A DNA stretch of 64,000 nucleotides, taken from Siderastrea radians. Taxonomy: Eukaryota; Cnidaria; Anthozoa; Scleractinia; Rhizangiidae. The stretch spans positions 40,627,351 to 40,691,350 of the forward strand of contig OZ024897.1 of the NCBI GenBank assembly GCA_964017195.1. Reading direction: 5' to 3'. Each line of letters begins with the position of its first letter. Position 1 is the first letter of the stretch. Below the pieces are notes generated by a model, which was not told the origin of the DNA, made no database searches, and saw nothing but the letters and a program-made list of their open reading frames with translations. Of this stretch, positions 32,391 through 44,782 are shown in pieces. Position numbers and translations under genes: made by a program.

Positions 32391-32695
32391 TTAAAACGAA
32401 TACATCAACTGATTTGCCAAAAAGTACAACGTTCAAAAGGAAGAATCACACTTTTTTCTTCAAATTTCTTAGTCAAAAAATCGCAGAAGTTCCGCACTTT
32501 AATGGCTTACTTGCCCGTGTTTGAGTTTGAGCTCTGAGCAGGTGACTCAACTGCGCACGAGCAGAATTATTCGCAGCAAAACAACTTCGCACCGTAATGC
32601 GCATGAGCAGACAATTATTCGTAGGCAGTTATTTGCAGTGACGTAATGGTCTCTCGTCCAATTGAAACGCCGGATAAAATAACGTGAATGATATG
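32391..32695. repeat. 305-bp direct repeat, right copy
   Basis: Partner of 31768-32072. The repeats and the palindrome between them resemble a duplicated insertion locus rather than LTRs, as no coding region lies inside. Confidence 0.9.
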
Positions 32696-34381
32696 GGTCT
32701 TATTTAATCGGGATATGATGTTCTTGTTAGTCTCAGGGTCTTCCTGAAGAAAAAGAGCACAAATTTTGAAGTTATAGTTTCAGCCGTTCGATTACACGCC
32801 AAAGCATGCCCGAAACAGCCTCGTAGAAATGTATGTGGTAGTGCATCAAAATGTCTAATATTGTAAACTTAGAGTCATGAAACATAGTTCTAAAAAGTTA
32901 CGGTTTTGTATTTCTGGGACCTTCTCATTTATCAATGCGAACGCCAAATGAATTTTGGCGAAACACAAGTGACGCCATAACGCAATTCAATAACATTAAA
33001 AGTGCGGCATGCGATAAACACGGAAATCTCCCGTTCAGTAACATCTAATATCTGATTAAAATCACTCAAATTAGGTGAATCAGGTGAATAATATTGTTTT
33101 GCATCTGTCCCATTAAATAAAGCTTAAATGTGCACAACTAAAACAGCTAACATCGACCGATTACACGCGACGACCGAACAACGTCATGATCGTAATTTTA
33201 TATACGCAAGCTCGGTTACATGTAACTGAATTATGCCGCACAGCACGAAACCGTAATTACTTTCACCGGGACTCCAGGCGGTGTGCGTCACGAGATTTGA
33301 CCAATCAGAACGCGTCATTTGTGTAGGCATTTTCGCGCTCGGAAAGGGCTGCTTCGAGAAGTGTATGAGGTGAAGTTTTCTTTATTTTCGACGCCTGTGA
33401 TTTTGTTCTCGGAATTGTACCCCATCCTAAAGTTTTTGGAATACCATATCTTAGTTCTGGTCAGGTTATCGTTGAAGGTAAACGTTTTAGTCGTGTTTAT
33501 GAGAAGTTCAAATTGGGCGGCTAGTTGAAAGCCGCCATGTTGATTTCACTGTTAATGTCACAGTTCTTCTTGGACTCGAAGCTGCTTACTCTTAACGCTA
33601 TTTGCCCATTAACTTGGCCAGTAAGTTAGTATAACTTTTCTTCTTTTGAAATTTCGGGGTCTACCCGGGTCTACCCCTTATGGTTTTTCCGTTACAAGCC
33701 GTTGAAAGTATCGTAGAATGAAGAGATCGTGTAAATCAAGTAGCAGATCTCCCGGGAAACCGGCTAAGAAAAGTAGACCGGGATAAAAGCCGACATGAAG
33801 GGAATAACATCGAAATTCGAAAGACTCTGCTCAAATTTGAACCAGAAAAGGGGAAAAAGGTCAATTTCTATAATGTATCGGTCATTTCAGCATTTTATCT
33901 CCCTTGGTTGTGTTTATGAGGTCCTTCTTTAAATTAAAGCAGGTTACTCGGGTGCTGTACAAAGTGAGCTTATTTTATAATACGAGTCGCCAGGGAAGCT
34001 GTTTCTTTCGTTTTTTTATCACAAGACGGAAACAGTGATTTTATTTGTACATTCTGGTAATAAAATGGTGAACAAAACAACTTGTACAAGCAAAAGTTGT
34101 CACTGTTTTGTCAATGTTTTGTGTGTAATCTTATCATTATTTTCTGACAGTCAGCTCTACAACAACTGTGCACGTCTCTGCCACCAGTGGAATAGATTAT
34201 GTATGAACGATATTTGAGTGCTTAAGAATTGTGAAGCTAATTTTGATTTCTAATAGCTTATCAGCTTAAGATAGTATTGCTTATGGATATGTCCACACTT
34301 GGTGTTTGTGCAGTGGCACAGACTGGTGCTGTTACTGAACTACACCCTCTTACTGACAAGACGATAGTGAAGTATTAAACT
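32696..34381. other. no feature seen
   Basis: About 1.7 kb without recognisable coding sequence. Confidence 0.45.
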
Positions 34382-34514
34382 TACTGACTCCTGAAATTAT
34401 AAATATATGAAATTCATATATTTGAACTGCGGAATGAAGAAATAAATGTAAAGAAGATCCTCGCAGTTATTAACGCAACTTATGCAGTTGCGAAAAGAAA
34501 GCCTGAATAAATCA

Positions 34515-34585
34515 GGCTTGCCGGGATTCGAACCCTGACCTCTGAGATACCGGTGCAGCGCTCTAACCAATTGAGCTAACAAGCC
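34515..34585 (-). repeat. tRNA-like SINE head, 71 bases
   Basis: Acceptor GGCTTGT/GCAAGCC, anticodon loop CCGGTAT (GGT, Thr-like) and T loop TTCGAAT. Would score as a tRNA but is embedded in a SINE. Confidence 0.8.
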
Positions 34586-34917
34586 AACTGGGAGCTGGTC
34601 ATTAAATTGGTTCGTAATATACCCGGGAAAGATGAAGATGAAATTATAAATATATGAAATTCATATATTTGAACTGCGGAATGAAGAAATAAATGTAAAG
34701 AAGATCCTCGCAGTTATTAACGCAACTTATGCAGTTGCAACTTATTGCAGTTGCTCCCAGTTGGCTTGTTAGCTCAATTGGTTAGAGCGCTGCGAGGGTC
34801 TTCTTTACATTTATTTCTTCATTCCGCAGTTCAAATATATGAATTTCATATATTTATAATTTCATCTTCATCTTTCCCGGGTATATTACGAACCAATTTA
34901 ATGACCAGCTCCCAGTT

Positions 34918-34988
34918 GGCTTGTTAGCTCAACTGGTTAGAGCGCTGCACCGGTATCGCAGAGGTCAGGGTTCGAATCCCGGCAAGCC
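34918..34988 (+). repeat. tRNA-like SINE head, 71 bases
   Basis: Opposite-strand partner of the previous copy, with intact A-box- and B-box-like segments (TTAGCTCAATTGG variant, GGTTCGAATCC). Confidence 0.8.
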
Positions 34989-35117
34989 TGATTTATTCAG
35001 GCTTTCTTTTCGCAACTGCATAAGTTGCGTTAATAACTGCGAGGATCTTCTTTACATTTATTACTGACTCCTGTTGGCAATATAACTAACACCAAAGTTC
35101 AGAAGAACAGCTGCATT

Positions 35118-35222
35118 CAGGGGCCAATTCAATAAAACTTTTACAACTATTATTTACAAGTGTAGCTATTGTTTTTCAAACTGTAAAACAATAGCTGCAC
35201 TTGTAAAAGTTTTATTGAATTG
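35118..35222. repeat. small fold-back element
   Basis: 'ATTCAATAAAACTTTTACAA' near 35128 faces its complement near 35202, with a second pair 'AAGTGTAGCTATTGTTTT' and its near-complement inside. The hairpin is about 105 bases. Confidence 0.8.
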
Positions 35223-37347
35223 ACTCCTGGTCATTATCAGGCTCTGGTTGGAGCTTTGCCCATACTGCTTTGTCTTTAAAATGTTCATATACAGGTCTGG
35301 GGTGGCTATCTACCTTTCAGATACAGCTATTTCAATTAAAGTTGCCGGATTTTAAAGCCTCAAGCTTATGCGACAAGACCGAAAGTAAGTGTGGGTAGCT
35401 GTACGCTGTACATCTTTTGTGGTTTGGCTGTAATTTCACGGCTGCCGCTGCCATAAAATGGGTAAAAGTATCATAAACACTTGTCCATGTGATCTATTTT
35501 CTGAAGAATTGAGCCATAGCCTAAGTTTGGTAAATTTATTAATAAATTACCCATATCAGCTTGCAGTCTTGTTGCGAAGGTTTTCCAACAACGTTAATTG
35601 AAATAGCTGCAGGTCCAGAAACACAGGCCGGTGAGATATTTTAGAAGCAATTATCATGATAGCCATCACAAAGTGTCCTCAGGGATTAAAAGGAAATTTG
35701 AAGTGACCTGAAAGTGATAATTGAAGCTGTCACGTATGAAGAGCTTTCTCAACAATCCTTGCCTGTATTTCTGGAACCATCAACATGCCTTAGCTCATGT
35801 TTGTCTTTTGTGGTATTACTGGAGTGTGGTAAAGAAAAATTCATGGCAAAGCTGTAAGCTCCTGGCTTTGCTATAAATGTCATCTCATCAAACTTCAGCA
35901 AGAGCACTTGGTTTGCAGGGAAGGTATTCCTAGAGGCAAACAATATCCCTGAGCTCTGATATTACACACTGTCATATATGTGACTTTTCAATTACCAGAA
36001 CAGATAACATTGTTAAAATTATTTACTATCGAGCCCACTATCCAACCTACACATGTCCATGTGAAGGAGCAATCCACTCAAATGTTCCATACTTTCAACT
36101 GACTTGGTACAGACAAGACAGAGAAATACATTTTATTTAATAAAATAACTAAGATAATATGTGCACTCTGAGTGGCTGAGATGTGTGTTTGCATGCGAGT
36201 GTGTTAATACACTCGAATAAAGCAAGGAAAAACTTTTCCTGTGTTTGGATAGCCTGATCTACAGTAAACACTAAAGTGGGGGGAATTCTCAAAAGTTTAT
36301 ACGCAACCTGGGCTGGGCACTCCCTGCAAACCCTCAAGGGTTTTCATAACTGTCTTGAATTCTCCCAGCCATTCTCGTGTTCATATTGGGCTATGCAAAC
36401 ACAGCAAAAGTTTTTCTATTATTTGCTTGAATTCAATCTTTTACAGTGAGACCTGTGGACAAATTATTTTCACATATTTTCTGTAAAAGGAAACAACTCT
36501 CTTAAGTAAACAAGAAGGTCAATGAACAACAACGGTATCAATTTTTTTTTATAATCAATGTGACTGTAGGAATGTAGGTTAGTAACGTGTTAAAATAGGA
36601 AACAGAGGAGTATATAGACATGGAAATATGGCTCTGCCTTGGAATCAGCATCACTAGTCATTTAGCAAGGTTGAGAAAACTAATGTGCAGTGTTTGATAT
36701 AAGAGAAAATAAAACATGGTTGATGAAGTACAAGCCATTAGTAAAATCAAGGACAAGAGCGTAAATGATGTTATTAAGACAAAGTTTTTATTTTGGTGCA
36801 GTCGTGAACTTACATCAACAAAGTTGGGGAATCCCTTTGAATGGCTGTTATCAGGAAATACTTGAATTTCCAGGACGACTACCACAAATTATTTTTTGTC
36901 TAATACATTTTCAGTAAGTTGTTAGGCTATATCCTTGTGTTGCGTCCTTTGCCTGAGGGAAGATCTGATTTCCATGTTTGTAAAAAACGCTAACTTAATC
37001 ACACGTCAGCGGGCTTTCTCACCTCGCTCGTTGTCCGCGCTTTCTAATTTTTCCCGGTAGCGTAAGTCCGTAAACAATACCAGCAACCAAGTGATGTGGA
37101 TCTCTTTTACCGCTGATCTAGGCAAAGTACCAAACAAATACGAAAAACTTTCCGAGAAACGAACGTAGTCTGCACGTTTGCACATTCGATCGACTCCGGA
37201 TCGTGAAAAACTTATTCACCTCGTCCATGTAACCAAAATATTAACCAGTCAAAGCAATCTAAATTCGTGTCCTCAGTTATTCTTTTCACCACGGGAAAAA
37301 AGAGTCTTAATTCCCATTTTTACCGCCATTGTAAGATCTCTCGTGTA
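35223..37347. other. no feature seen
   Basis: About 2.1 kb with no recognisable gene or clear repeat. Confidence 0.45.
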
Positions 37348-38627
37348 CGGTGGCCCACAAGTATCACGGCAAAAGTTTCAAGTCAATACGGCACAATTAA
37401 AAAAATACGTCAACAACTACTTTAGTTTAGTCCCTTAAGTTTTAGGTAACTAACTTTATTTTGAAATTGACGAAAAAACGATTTGGTAAACATGTTCATT
37501 AGGACGCTTGTTGTGTATTTATCTGCTTTCCTTAGGATTAATTATTTCCCTGTTTTGAATACGCTCTGCGAGCGCTCGGCGCTCCCCAGGTGGCAGATTG
37601 TTTTTTGTTTAATAAATGGGATTTCACGGACTTAGAAAATCGCGGATCCTTTCAGAAAACATTACTGTTTTAAGCGGCTTTAAAGAATCTTGCAATTAAA
37701 CTGAGCCAAAAAACCTAACTAATTGCCAAAGAGCTAGCACACACAATGGGACAAAGATTTTAAACGGCTCTAAGAACGTTGAACCCTCCAATAAATGGCA
37801 TTTAACTACAAAACAAGCCATTACTCAGAGAGATATTCAAGGAACCTCCATTGATCTCTTACAGGAAAGGCAAGTCCCTTAAAGACATGCTTGTAAAGCC
37901 AAACTGTAAAAGCTTTGGACAGTCGCGTAGGTCTGTCACTGGCCATTGTTGATCATGGCACGAGACTTTATTTCCGCTTTCAATTTCACTTCCGCCGTGG
38001 TGCCGACAAACTTTTGCCGTGATGTTCACAAACTTTTGCCGTGGTGTTCACAGACTTTTGCCGTGGTGTTCACAAACTTTTGCCGTGGCGTTTCCAAACT
38101 TTTGCCGTGGTGTTCGCAAACTTTTGCTGTGATGTTCACAAACTTTTGCCGTGGTGTTCACAAACTTTTGCCGTGGTGTTTTCAAACTTTTGCCGTGGTG
38201 TTCGTAAACTCTTGCCGTGATGTTCACAAACTTTTGCCGTGGTGTTAACAAACTTTTGCCGTGGAGTTTTCAAACTTTTGCCGTGGTGTTCGTAAACTCT
38301 TGCCGTGATGTTCACAAACTTTTGCCGTGGTGTTAACAAACTTTTGCCGTGGAGTTTTCAAACTTTTGCCGTGGTGTTCGTAAACTCTTGCCGTGATGTT
38401 CACAAACTTTTGCCGTGGTGTTAACAAACTTTTGCCGTGGAGTTTTCAAACTTTTGCCGTGGCGATTAAAATGTCTTTCCGTGTTTACCAAATCGTTTTT
38501 TCGTCAATTTCAAAATAAAGTTAGTTACCTAAAACTTAAGGGACTAAACTAAAGTAATTGTTGACGTATTTTTTTTAATTGTGCGGTATTGACTTGAAAC
38601 TTTTGCCGTGATACTTGTGGGCCACCG
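37348..38627. mobile_element. non-autonomous DNA transposon with ~145-bp terminal inverted repeats
   Basis: Left arm 37348-37492 and right arm about 38488-38627 are near-perfect inverted repeats starting CGGTGGCCCACAAG, flanked by GTA/TAC (probable TA target duplication). The interior carries no transposase, only unique DNA and a minisatellite. The superfamily is not assigned. Confidence 0.8.
38007..38465. repeat. 22-bp minisatellite with 88-bp higher-order unit
   Basis: About 21 copies of AAACTTTTGCCGTGGTGTTCAC and variants. The right half is organised as a four-unit 88-bp repeat (endings GTTCGT, GTTCAC, GTTAAC, GTTTTC) present about three times. The word 'AAACTTTTGCCGTG' also occurs in both terminal arms of the host element. 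Frames read through it on both strands are artefacts. Confidence 0.95.
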
Positions 38628-38630
38628 TAC

Positions 38631-40357
38631 TCGTGACATGTTTACTCCATTGCGTCTCGAGTGTAATGGATATCAGTTATATTTTTACCCATGACCCTTT
38701 GTGAGCCGTGACGCACACCGCCTGCCGGGACTCACAGCAATAAAATGATCTTTAGATCAAACCGTTTTGCCGATGTCTTGAAATTCTCCTCAAAACTGGT
38801 GTGTTTAAGATCAGTGACTCAGTTTATGAGACTTACCAGCCTGACGGCTGTCAGTTGTCGATAACACGTAAAGCGAAGTCTTGTAAACATCCCTAGTTGA
38901 TTTTCTCCACAAGCACTTTTTACTTTTAATGTTCTCATTATGGACTTTTTACGGTCCACTATCATTCTGGTTTGGACTCAAATAAGTCAAGGAACAATAC
39001 CAACTGTTCCAATTCTTTCCCGCGTGACTACGGCAAGATAGACGTGTCACATAACATGCAGTAATACGTAAATTGAACTTACTAAAAGGGACGTACCATA
39101 ACTGAGAAAAATGAGGTCGAGGTAGGGAATTTTCGAGCTGCACATTTGTTGACATTTCCCTTGCAGGAATTTTTTTTTCGTATTCAAGAACTTTTTTTCT
39201 GGGCTACTCGCTGTGCATGATTGTTTTTGTTCTTCGCCCCCCCCCCCCCCATTACTTTTCTAATGGTTCGTCCCTAATGCGACAGCAAAGCAAACAGTAA
39301 ACAAGAAAAAGGCGCGAAAAATTTTTATTTGTAAGTCTCGACTATTGAAGAAACACCTGAAACACGTACATTTGTTTGCTCATGGGAAACACTCATTGTT
39401 ACCCAAGTAAGAAAGCTGAGAGCCTCTTCGTTTTGTTTAATTCTAGTGGCAAAAGTATTGGTCCCAACTTCGATAAAGAATGTTTTGCCCATTCTTCGTC
39501 TTTGCAGGTGGTGTTAGTTTGCGGCGCAGATAAGGCCATCCCCATGAAATGTTTTGTTTCCCATCGCCCTCTCCCTTGTAAATGTGGGAGGGTCAGTCGG
39601 TAAAGGTCTAATTTACATGTAGTCACTTTGAGATGTGTACAAAGTATAAACTTGGAAATAACAGATCAAATGGAGGGGAAAACTAAATCAGAAGCTTTCT
39701 ATTTGTTTTTGGAGTTGTTGAAAAAAAAATGGGGTCCGTGGGGATGGCCTAACTGGCGACAGAAATTGTTCATCTGCAGACATGCCAATATCATCATGCG
39801 AAAAAGACATCAGCAGTCACAAGACGTTTTTGCAGTTCTCCAGGGTTGAAAAGGAAGCTGGTTTGATTTAAGCGAGATGTGGAATTGCCATTTGTCCGTC
39901 CTATTGATCAAGTCTTGGGATAGGATGGGGGTGAACGAGAAATTATGTTGTGTTCCTCAGAAAATTTCGGGCCATACAAAGCAGGTACCACAAGCGGAAA
40001 GGGAGATTAACTTGCTAACTTCCAGGAAGCTGTATGAACTAACAAAACAACTTATCCCAGTCGTGTCTGGTAATTGATTATAGTTTTATTGTCCTAGCTT
40101 TTCGGATTTTCAGGATAAATCCTTCCCATTCTGCTACAAGTTTTTTTAATCGTCCCCACTCCATCTCTTCTTCTATCCCTTGCTTCCAACTTCCCCACCC
40201 CTCCCTAAAAAGAAAATTACTTAAAACTATAAGAAAATAGAGAATAGCTCAGCGGTCGCCTTAAGTACCCAGTTTTTTGGCATTTCTAAATATAATCTGG
40301 GATCTATTTTTACAACTTGATCATGAAACTGAGACAAAAAATGGGCGAAAAAAAACA
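38631..40357. other. no gene seen
   Basis: Contains a poly-C run at about 39237-39250. Short frames lack recognisable domains. Confidence 0.45.
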
Positions 40358-40502
40358 TAGCCTGCGTAGCAAACGTTTCCGAGTAAAAATTGGGGCGAAC
40401 GCGAAAAAAGTGCACCCTCCCCAACTTTTAAGCGGTAAAAAAGAGCAGAAAATGCTTCAAACCTGCGGGAAACCCGACGGAAACGCTTGTTACGAAGGCT
40501 AA
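40358..40502. repeat. fold-back repeat with AGCCTGCGTAGC termini
   Basis: 'AGCCTGCGTAGCAAACGTTT' at the left faces 'GGAAACGCTTGTTACGAAGG' at the right. The end motif recurs at 61274 (GGCCTGCGTAGCAAGCG). The frame reading SLRSKRFR is a translation of this repeat, not a protein. Confidence 0.7.
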
Positions 40503-42327
40503 AAAACCCAAAAAAACACGATGTTGAGAGGATAACAGGATGGTACGGATGAGGTGTATGATAGGGTCTGTTTCAGGACGGAAAAGTTAGAGGATAACCT
40601 GCGCACACACGACTCGAATTTCTTTCCTGCGTTGCGGCAAAGATGCGGGTAGGCTAATTAGTGGGTATTATCGGTATTATACTGTTCCCTGGTCTGTGAG
40701 CTACGTACAAATCTACTTTGTACAACGTAAATAAATATATTTGTGTGGTTTTAGATTTGCGAGGAACTTGTTTTTTTTTTTGTTTTTTCTTTTTTTTTGC
40801 AGTAACCAGGCCACATTTAGTCAAAGCCGATGGTTTGTTTGGACGGAGCCCTTGCTCACCCTCCTGCATATGCATGCTGTCTAAAACAACGTCACTAGTA
40901 GAAGCGAAACAGAAGTGAAATTTCTCGAGGCATGTGCGAAAAGCTACTTGAACGCGCAACACTGGAGTACTTGACGGCAAATACTGTCTTTGATGGCAGA
41001 AAATTTGTCTCACAATGAGTTACGAGAATTCTTCCCAACGATCACCAGCTATCGCTACAATATTGCGCGACTCCATAGCTTGTTTCATGGGAGGGTTGCT
41101 CCTGTACCTTGTAATGAGACCAGAAGGAAGCGAATTGAGCCCGCAAAGACTTGACTTCATTTATTACAAGTCCCCACGTATTTTTAGGATGTCCCTTTTA
41201 GCAAAAAGTTCCTGAAAATGCCAACATGTGAGACAATAAGAATTCCAAACGTTGTCAGCTAGAACGAAAACATCAGAGCGTATCGTTCAACAGTATCAGC
41301 AATACTGTTGTTAGACCAACTTCGAGTCTAGGGGCAAGAGAACACTAAACAGAAGTCTGGCTGCATGTTGGGCTTCTGTTCGAAAGTCTATCTCCTTTTC
41401 AGGACAGGAGTTCCTTGCTAGCTCAGGACAAACTTGCTAGCTCGAGAGTGAGCATTGGGATCTGACAGTCTAATTCCATGGACTAACTTCGAAGGAGCTA
41501 TACAATTACCAATTGAAGTTCTGGTTCCTCCATTCCAGCGTATAACAAGTGCGCGAACTTTTAGAGCTGTCAGGCACAGACACTTTAAGAAAGCCTCTCT
41601 GCACTCTTCTACTGAATCCCTGCCTGGAGGCAATTTTAATGAAAGGGAGGAGGGCGTGCTCTTCCCTGCTCTGAAGAAAGAAGCGTGAAAGTGTACGGCC
41701 ATTTTACCTACCTGTAGGCATATTGCAATACAATAAGAAATAAAATAGCACTGTAAGAGGAAACTCTGTATGATAAAGCAACGAGATTGTACGCTTGCAA
41801 GTTGACGGAGGTTTACGAATGAATTCGTACTCTTCAGTGTAACCTGCAGACTGGTGATGGATAACCGCCGCCTACAAAGGGTTGGGCCTTGAAGACTATC
41901 AGAAAGGAGACGTGATCCACTGGCAAGCAGAAAAAAAATCTAACGGAGCAGTTTCAAAAAAGAGGGGAAACTGGACATAAATGTAATCCTTGTAAACCAA
42001 TCGGGGCGCGTCGATTTCAACCCGACGAGGTCTCAGTGCACAGCAGATCATTGGCCTCTTTGGTCGTCTGCCAGTTAGGAAACGCTTAGTGGAAAAAGCA
42101 GGGAAAGAGCGTGATAATGATGATACCGACTCTGCAGCTTAAGCCGAGGCTTACCACTCCAGTCTGTTCGCGTCTCATGAAATAACGTTCTTTTGTTCTA
42201 GCCTTAGGTACAAGGAAGTTATGTTTACTTTACTTCATTTTTGCAGAAAAAGCGAATGCGAATTATCTGGTGACCAGAAACCGGATAGGCAAAATCCGTC
42301 ACGAATGTACGATCAGGCGTTGCCTGA
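40503..42327. other. no feature seen
   Basis: A T-rich tract lies near 40771-40799. No supported gene. Confidence 0.45.
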
Positions 42328-43580
42328 CATACCACAGGTAACCAAAGCGTAATATGAGAGTTTGTATGGAGCTGAAATTCGATCGAAAATAATCGGCGGT
42401 TTTCCGCCGAAAATACATTAAAATCGAAATGAAGTTTAAAAAACCTTACCTGTTGTGTGTTTGCTGTGTTTTTATCGCTTTTCTGAGCTTCCGGAGGCCG
42501 TTTCGGGCGATCTTCTGCTTAACGGTCGATGCGAGGGCATGTCACGTACTAAAGAGAGCTAAAGGTAGGAAAACGGGAATTCAAAATTGCCAACCGACAC
42601 TCGAGGTCCCGATCAAAATACCCGCTAAAAATCAATTAAATCTAAAGTCAGCGCTTTAAAACCACAACACATTAAAAAAAGGATAAATCTCCTACCTTTC
42701 TATGTGATTCAATCGTCAATTAGTTTATCTCTCGAAGTACAGCCCTGCATTAAAAACGAACTAACTTTTCGAAATCGCCGCCATCACAGGCTTGTAAGGA
42801 AAAGAGGGTCAAAACTAACGGTCAAGCCTGGGACAAAGCGCCAAATTTCGCTCCACCGGGGGACGACTTGAGTGACTTCTATGTCGCCAAATGCCAAACT
42901 TACCCCCTCTCCGGTAAGTCAAGTTTTATACCTGAATGCGACCCGCGCGCAATTTCCCGCCGAAATTTGAGCGGTACAACACTTGATTTACCGGAGAGGG
43001 GGTGAGTTTGGCATTTGGCGACACAGAAGTCACTCATGTCGTCCCCCGGTGGAGCGAAATTTGGCGCTTTGTCCCAGGCTTGACCGTTAGTTTTGACCCT
43101 CTTTTCCTTACAAGCCTGTGATGGCGGCGATTTCGAAAAGTTAGTTCGTTTTTATTGCAGGGCTGTACTTCGAGAGATAAACTAATTGACGATTGAATCA
43201 CATGGAAAGGTAGGAGATTTAACCTTTTTGAAATGTGTTGTGGTTTTAAAGTGCTGACTTTAGACTGAATCAATTTTTAGCGGGTATTTTGATCGGGACC
43301 TCGAGTATCGGTTGGCAATTTTGAATTCCCGTTTTCCTACCTTTAGCTCTCTTTAGTACGTGACATGCCCTCGCATCGACCGTTAAGCAGAAAATCGCCC
43401 GAAACGGCCTCCGGAAGCTCGGAAAAGCGATAAAAACACAGCAAACACACAACAGGTAAGGTTTTTTAAACTTCATTTCGATTTTAATGTATTTTCGGCG
43501 GAAAAACGCCGATTATTTTCGATCGAATTTCAGCTCCATACAAACTCTCATATTACGCTATGGTTACCTGTGGACATACC
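42328..43580. mobile_element. long fold-back element, ~600-bp arms
   Basis: Arms 42328-42925 and 42972-43580 are inverted copies around a loop of about 46 bases. Landmarks include 'GAAGTTTAAAAAACCTTACC' on the left with its complement on the right, and near the centre 'CCCCCTCTCCGGTAA' against 'TTACCGGAGAGGGGG'. Identical-looking frames appear on both strands (42429+ and 43476-) because of the symmetry. No transposase. Confidence 0.9.
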
Positions 43581-44309
43581 ACTGTGTTGGCTGTGTTGAT
43601 CTTCAATCTATCCGGCTCGCACCTGTTGTGGAGTTTCGGTTTATCGTCACTCGTTTGATTTCAGTAAACCAAAAACCGAGGTTTAAAGTTTTTCCCAAAA
43701 ACATTCCTTAATACATTTAAGATGTATTTTCATGGACGTTTCGAAGGAAGCAGTTAAAGTGCCGACATGTCCTAAACTGATTGGAAATAATACTGTCTGG
43801 CCATGGGAAGACTCGCGAAGGAAGTTACGGTACGTTATTTGTAGATACCTTAAATTAACTTGAAAGAGTATAAGCAAAACAATGTAACAAGGAACGTTTG
43901 AAAAGTTTACGTTGATTTTTACGAGGGCAAGTCGCCGTATTCGTACCAAACATTTTTCTTGTTGAACACATACTTTGTTGTATTTGAATATGACGCCATC
44001 TGTAATTTATCTGAAATTCACTTTGTGTTTGCATTGCAATATTAGAAGGTCCCAGAAAATTAAAACAACAGTAATGAAGAACCATCTTTAAAGTATCCCT
44101 GGATTAAGACTGGAAGATTTTAATGCACTACTACATGCATTTTCGTTGAGTTAATTTGGTCCATGTTGACATGTTTTTGGTGTTTTTTATATTTCTCAAA
44201 TGTCGCTTCGCAATCCGTATCTCGCTCTTACGAAAACAACGTGCGACAAAAAATATCACTATATCTAGAATGCAGAAGGCCCAATATCTTTATTTGTAGT
44301 GAGGGAAGT
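43581..44309. other. no feature seen
   Basis: Between two repeats; no supported coding region. Confidence 0.45.
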
Positions 44310-44580
44310 CTGGCTGTTACATTTTAATGAGCGTAGGAACTACCTGAAAAGTGCAACATTTCGAGGTCACGTAAACTGAAATTTGACTTTTGAATTTTAT
44401 AGGTCGGTTCAGTTTTTAACCGTTTATTCCCGGCAAACAGAATATTTCAAGAAATTAACCCCATTTCACTTTCTTACATACATTAAGGTTGCTGTAGACA
44501 AAGATTGAGACAAACTGATTTTTTGACCGTGGCCGCGATTTTCTAAATTTTCGTTGATTTTTACTGACATTCACTCTTAA
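44310..44580. repeat. dispersed repeat, inverted partner of 28845-29060
   Basis: See the partner entry; same blocks in reverse order and on the opposite strand. Confidence 0.75.
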
Positions 44581-44782
44581 GTAGAGTAGAGTATATTGTG
44601 TTTCAAATAAAAACAAAATAAAATAAAAACATGATTCAATTCGTTATTAGAATTCGATGTAGCAAGCTTGACGCTTTGTGTTAGAGGTTTTAATGGCAAT
44701 GGGTTCCACATTAGTGGCCGTCTACAATTAATTTATAAAATTACTTGCAGCGTACTTTTGTTAAATTCTAAGTGATATCTTA

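Larger units (their letters stand above)
34382..35062. repeat. tRNA-SINE cluster, inverted arrangement
   Basis: A minus-strand copy (tRNA-like head 34515-34585) and a plus-strand copy (34918-34988) form a large palindrome. A third, truncated head lies at 34763-34794, cut in the anticodon arm and fused to tail sequence. All share the tail 'GCAACTGCATAAGTTGCGTT' and 'GAGGATCTTCTTTACATTTA'. Confidence 0.85.

Noticed and set aside
31768..32695. LTR retrotransposon with 305-bp LTRs
   Set aside because: Only about 320 bases lie between the repeats, filled by a palindromic MITE; no primer site or coding region.
38007..38465. CRISPR-like array (22-bp regular repeats)
   Set aside because: Units are contiguous with no unique spacers, inside a eukaryotic transposon; it is a minisatellite.
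42429..43476. Pair of near-identical small proteins on opposite strands
   Set aside because: They arise from the two arms of the fold-back element.
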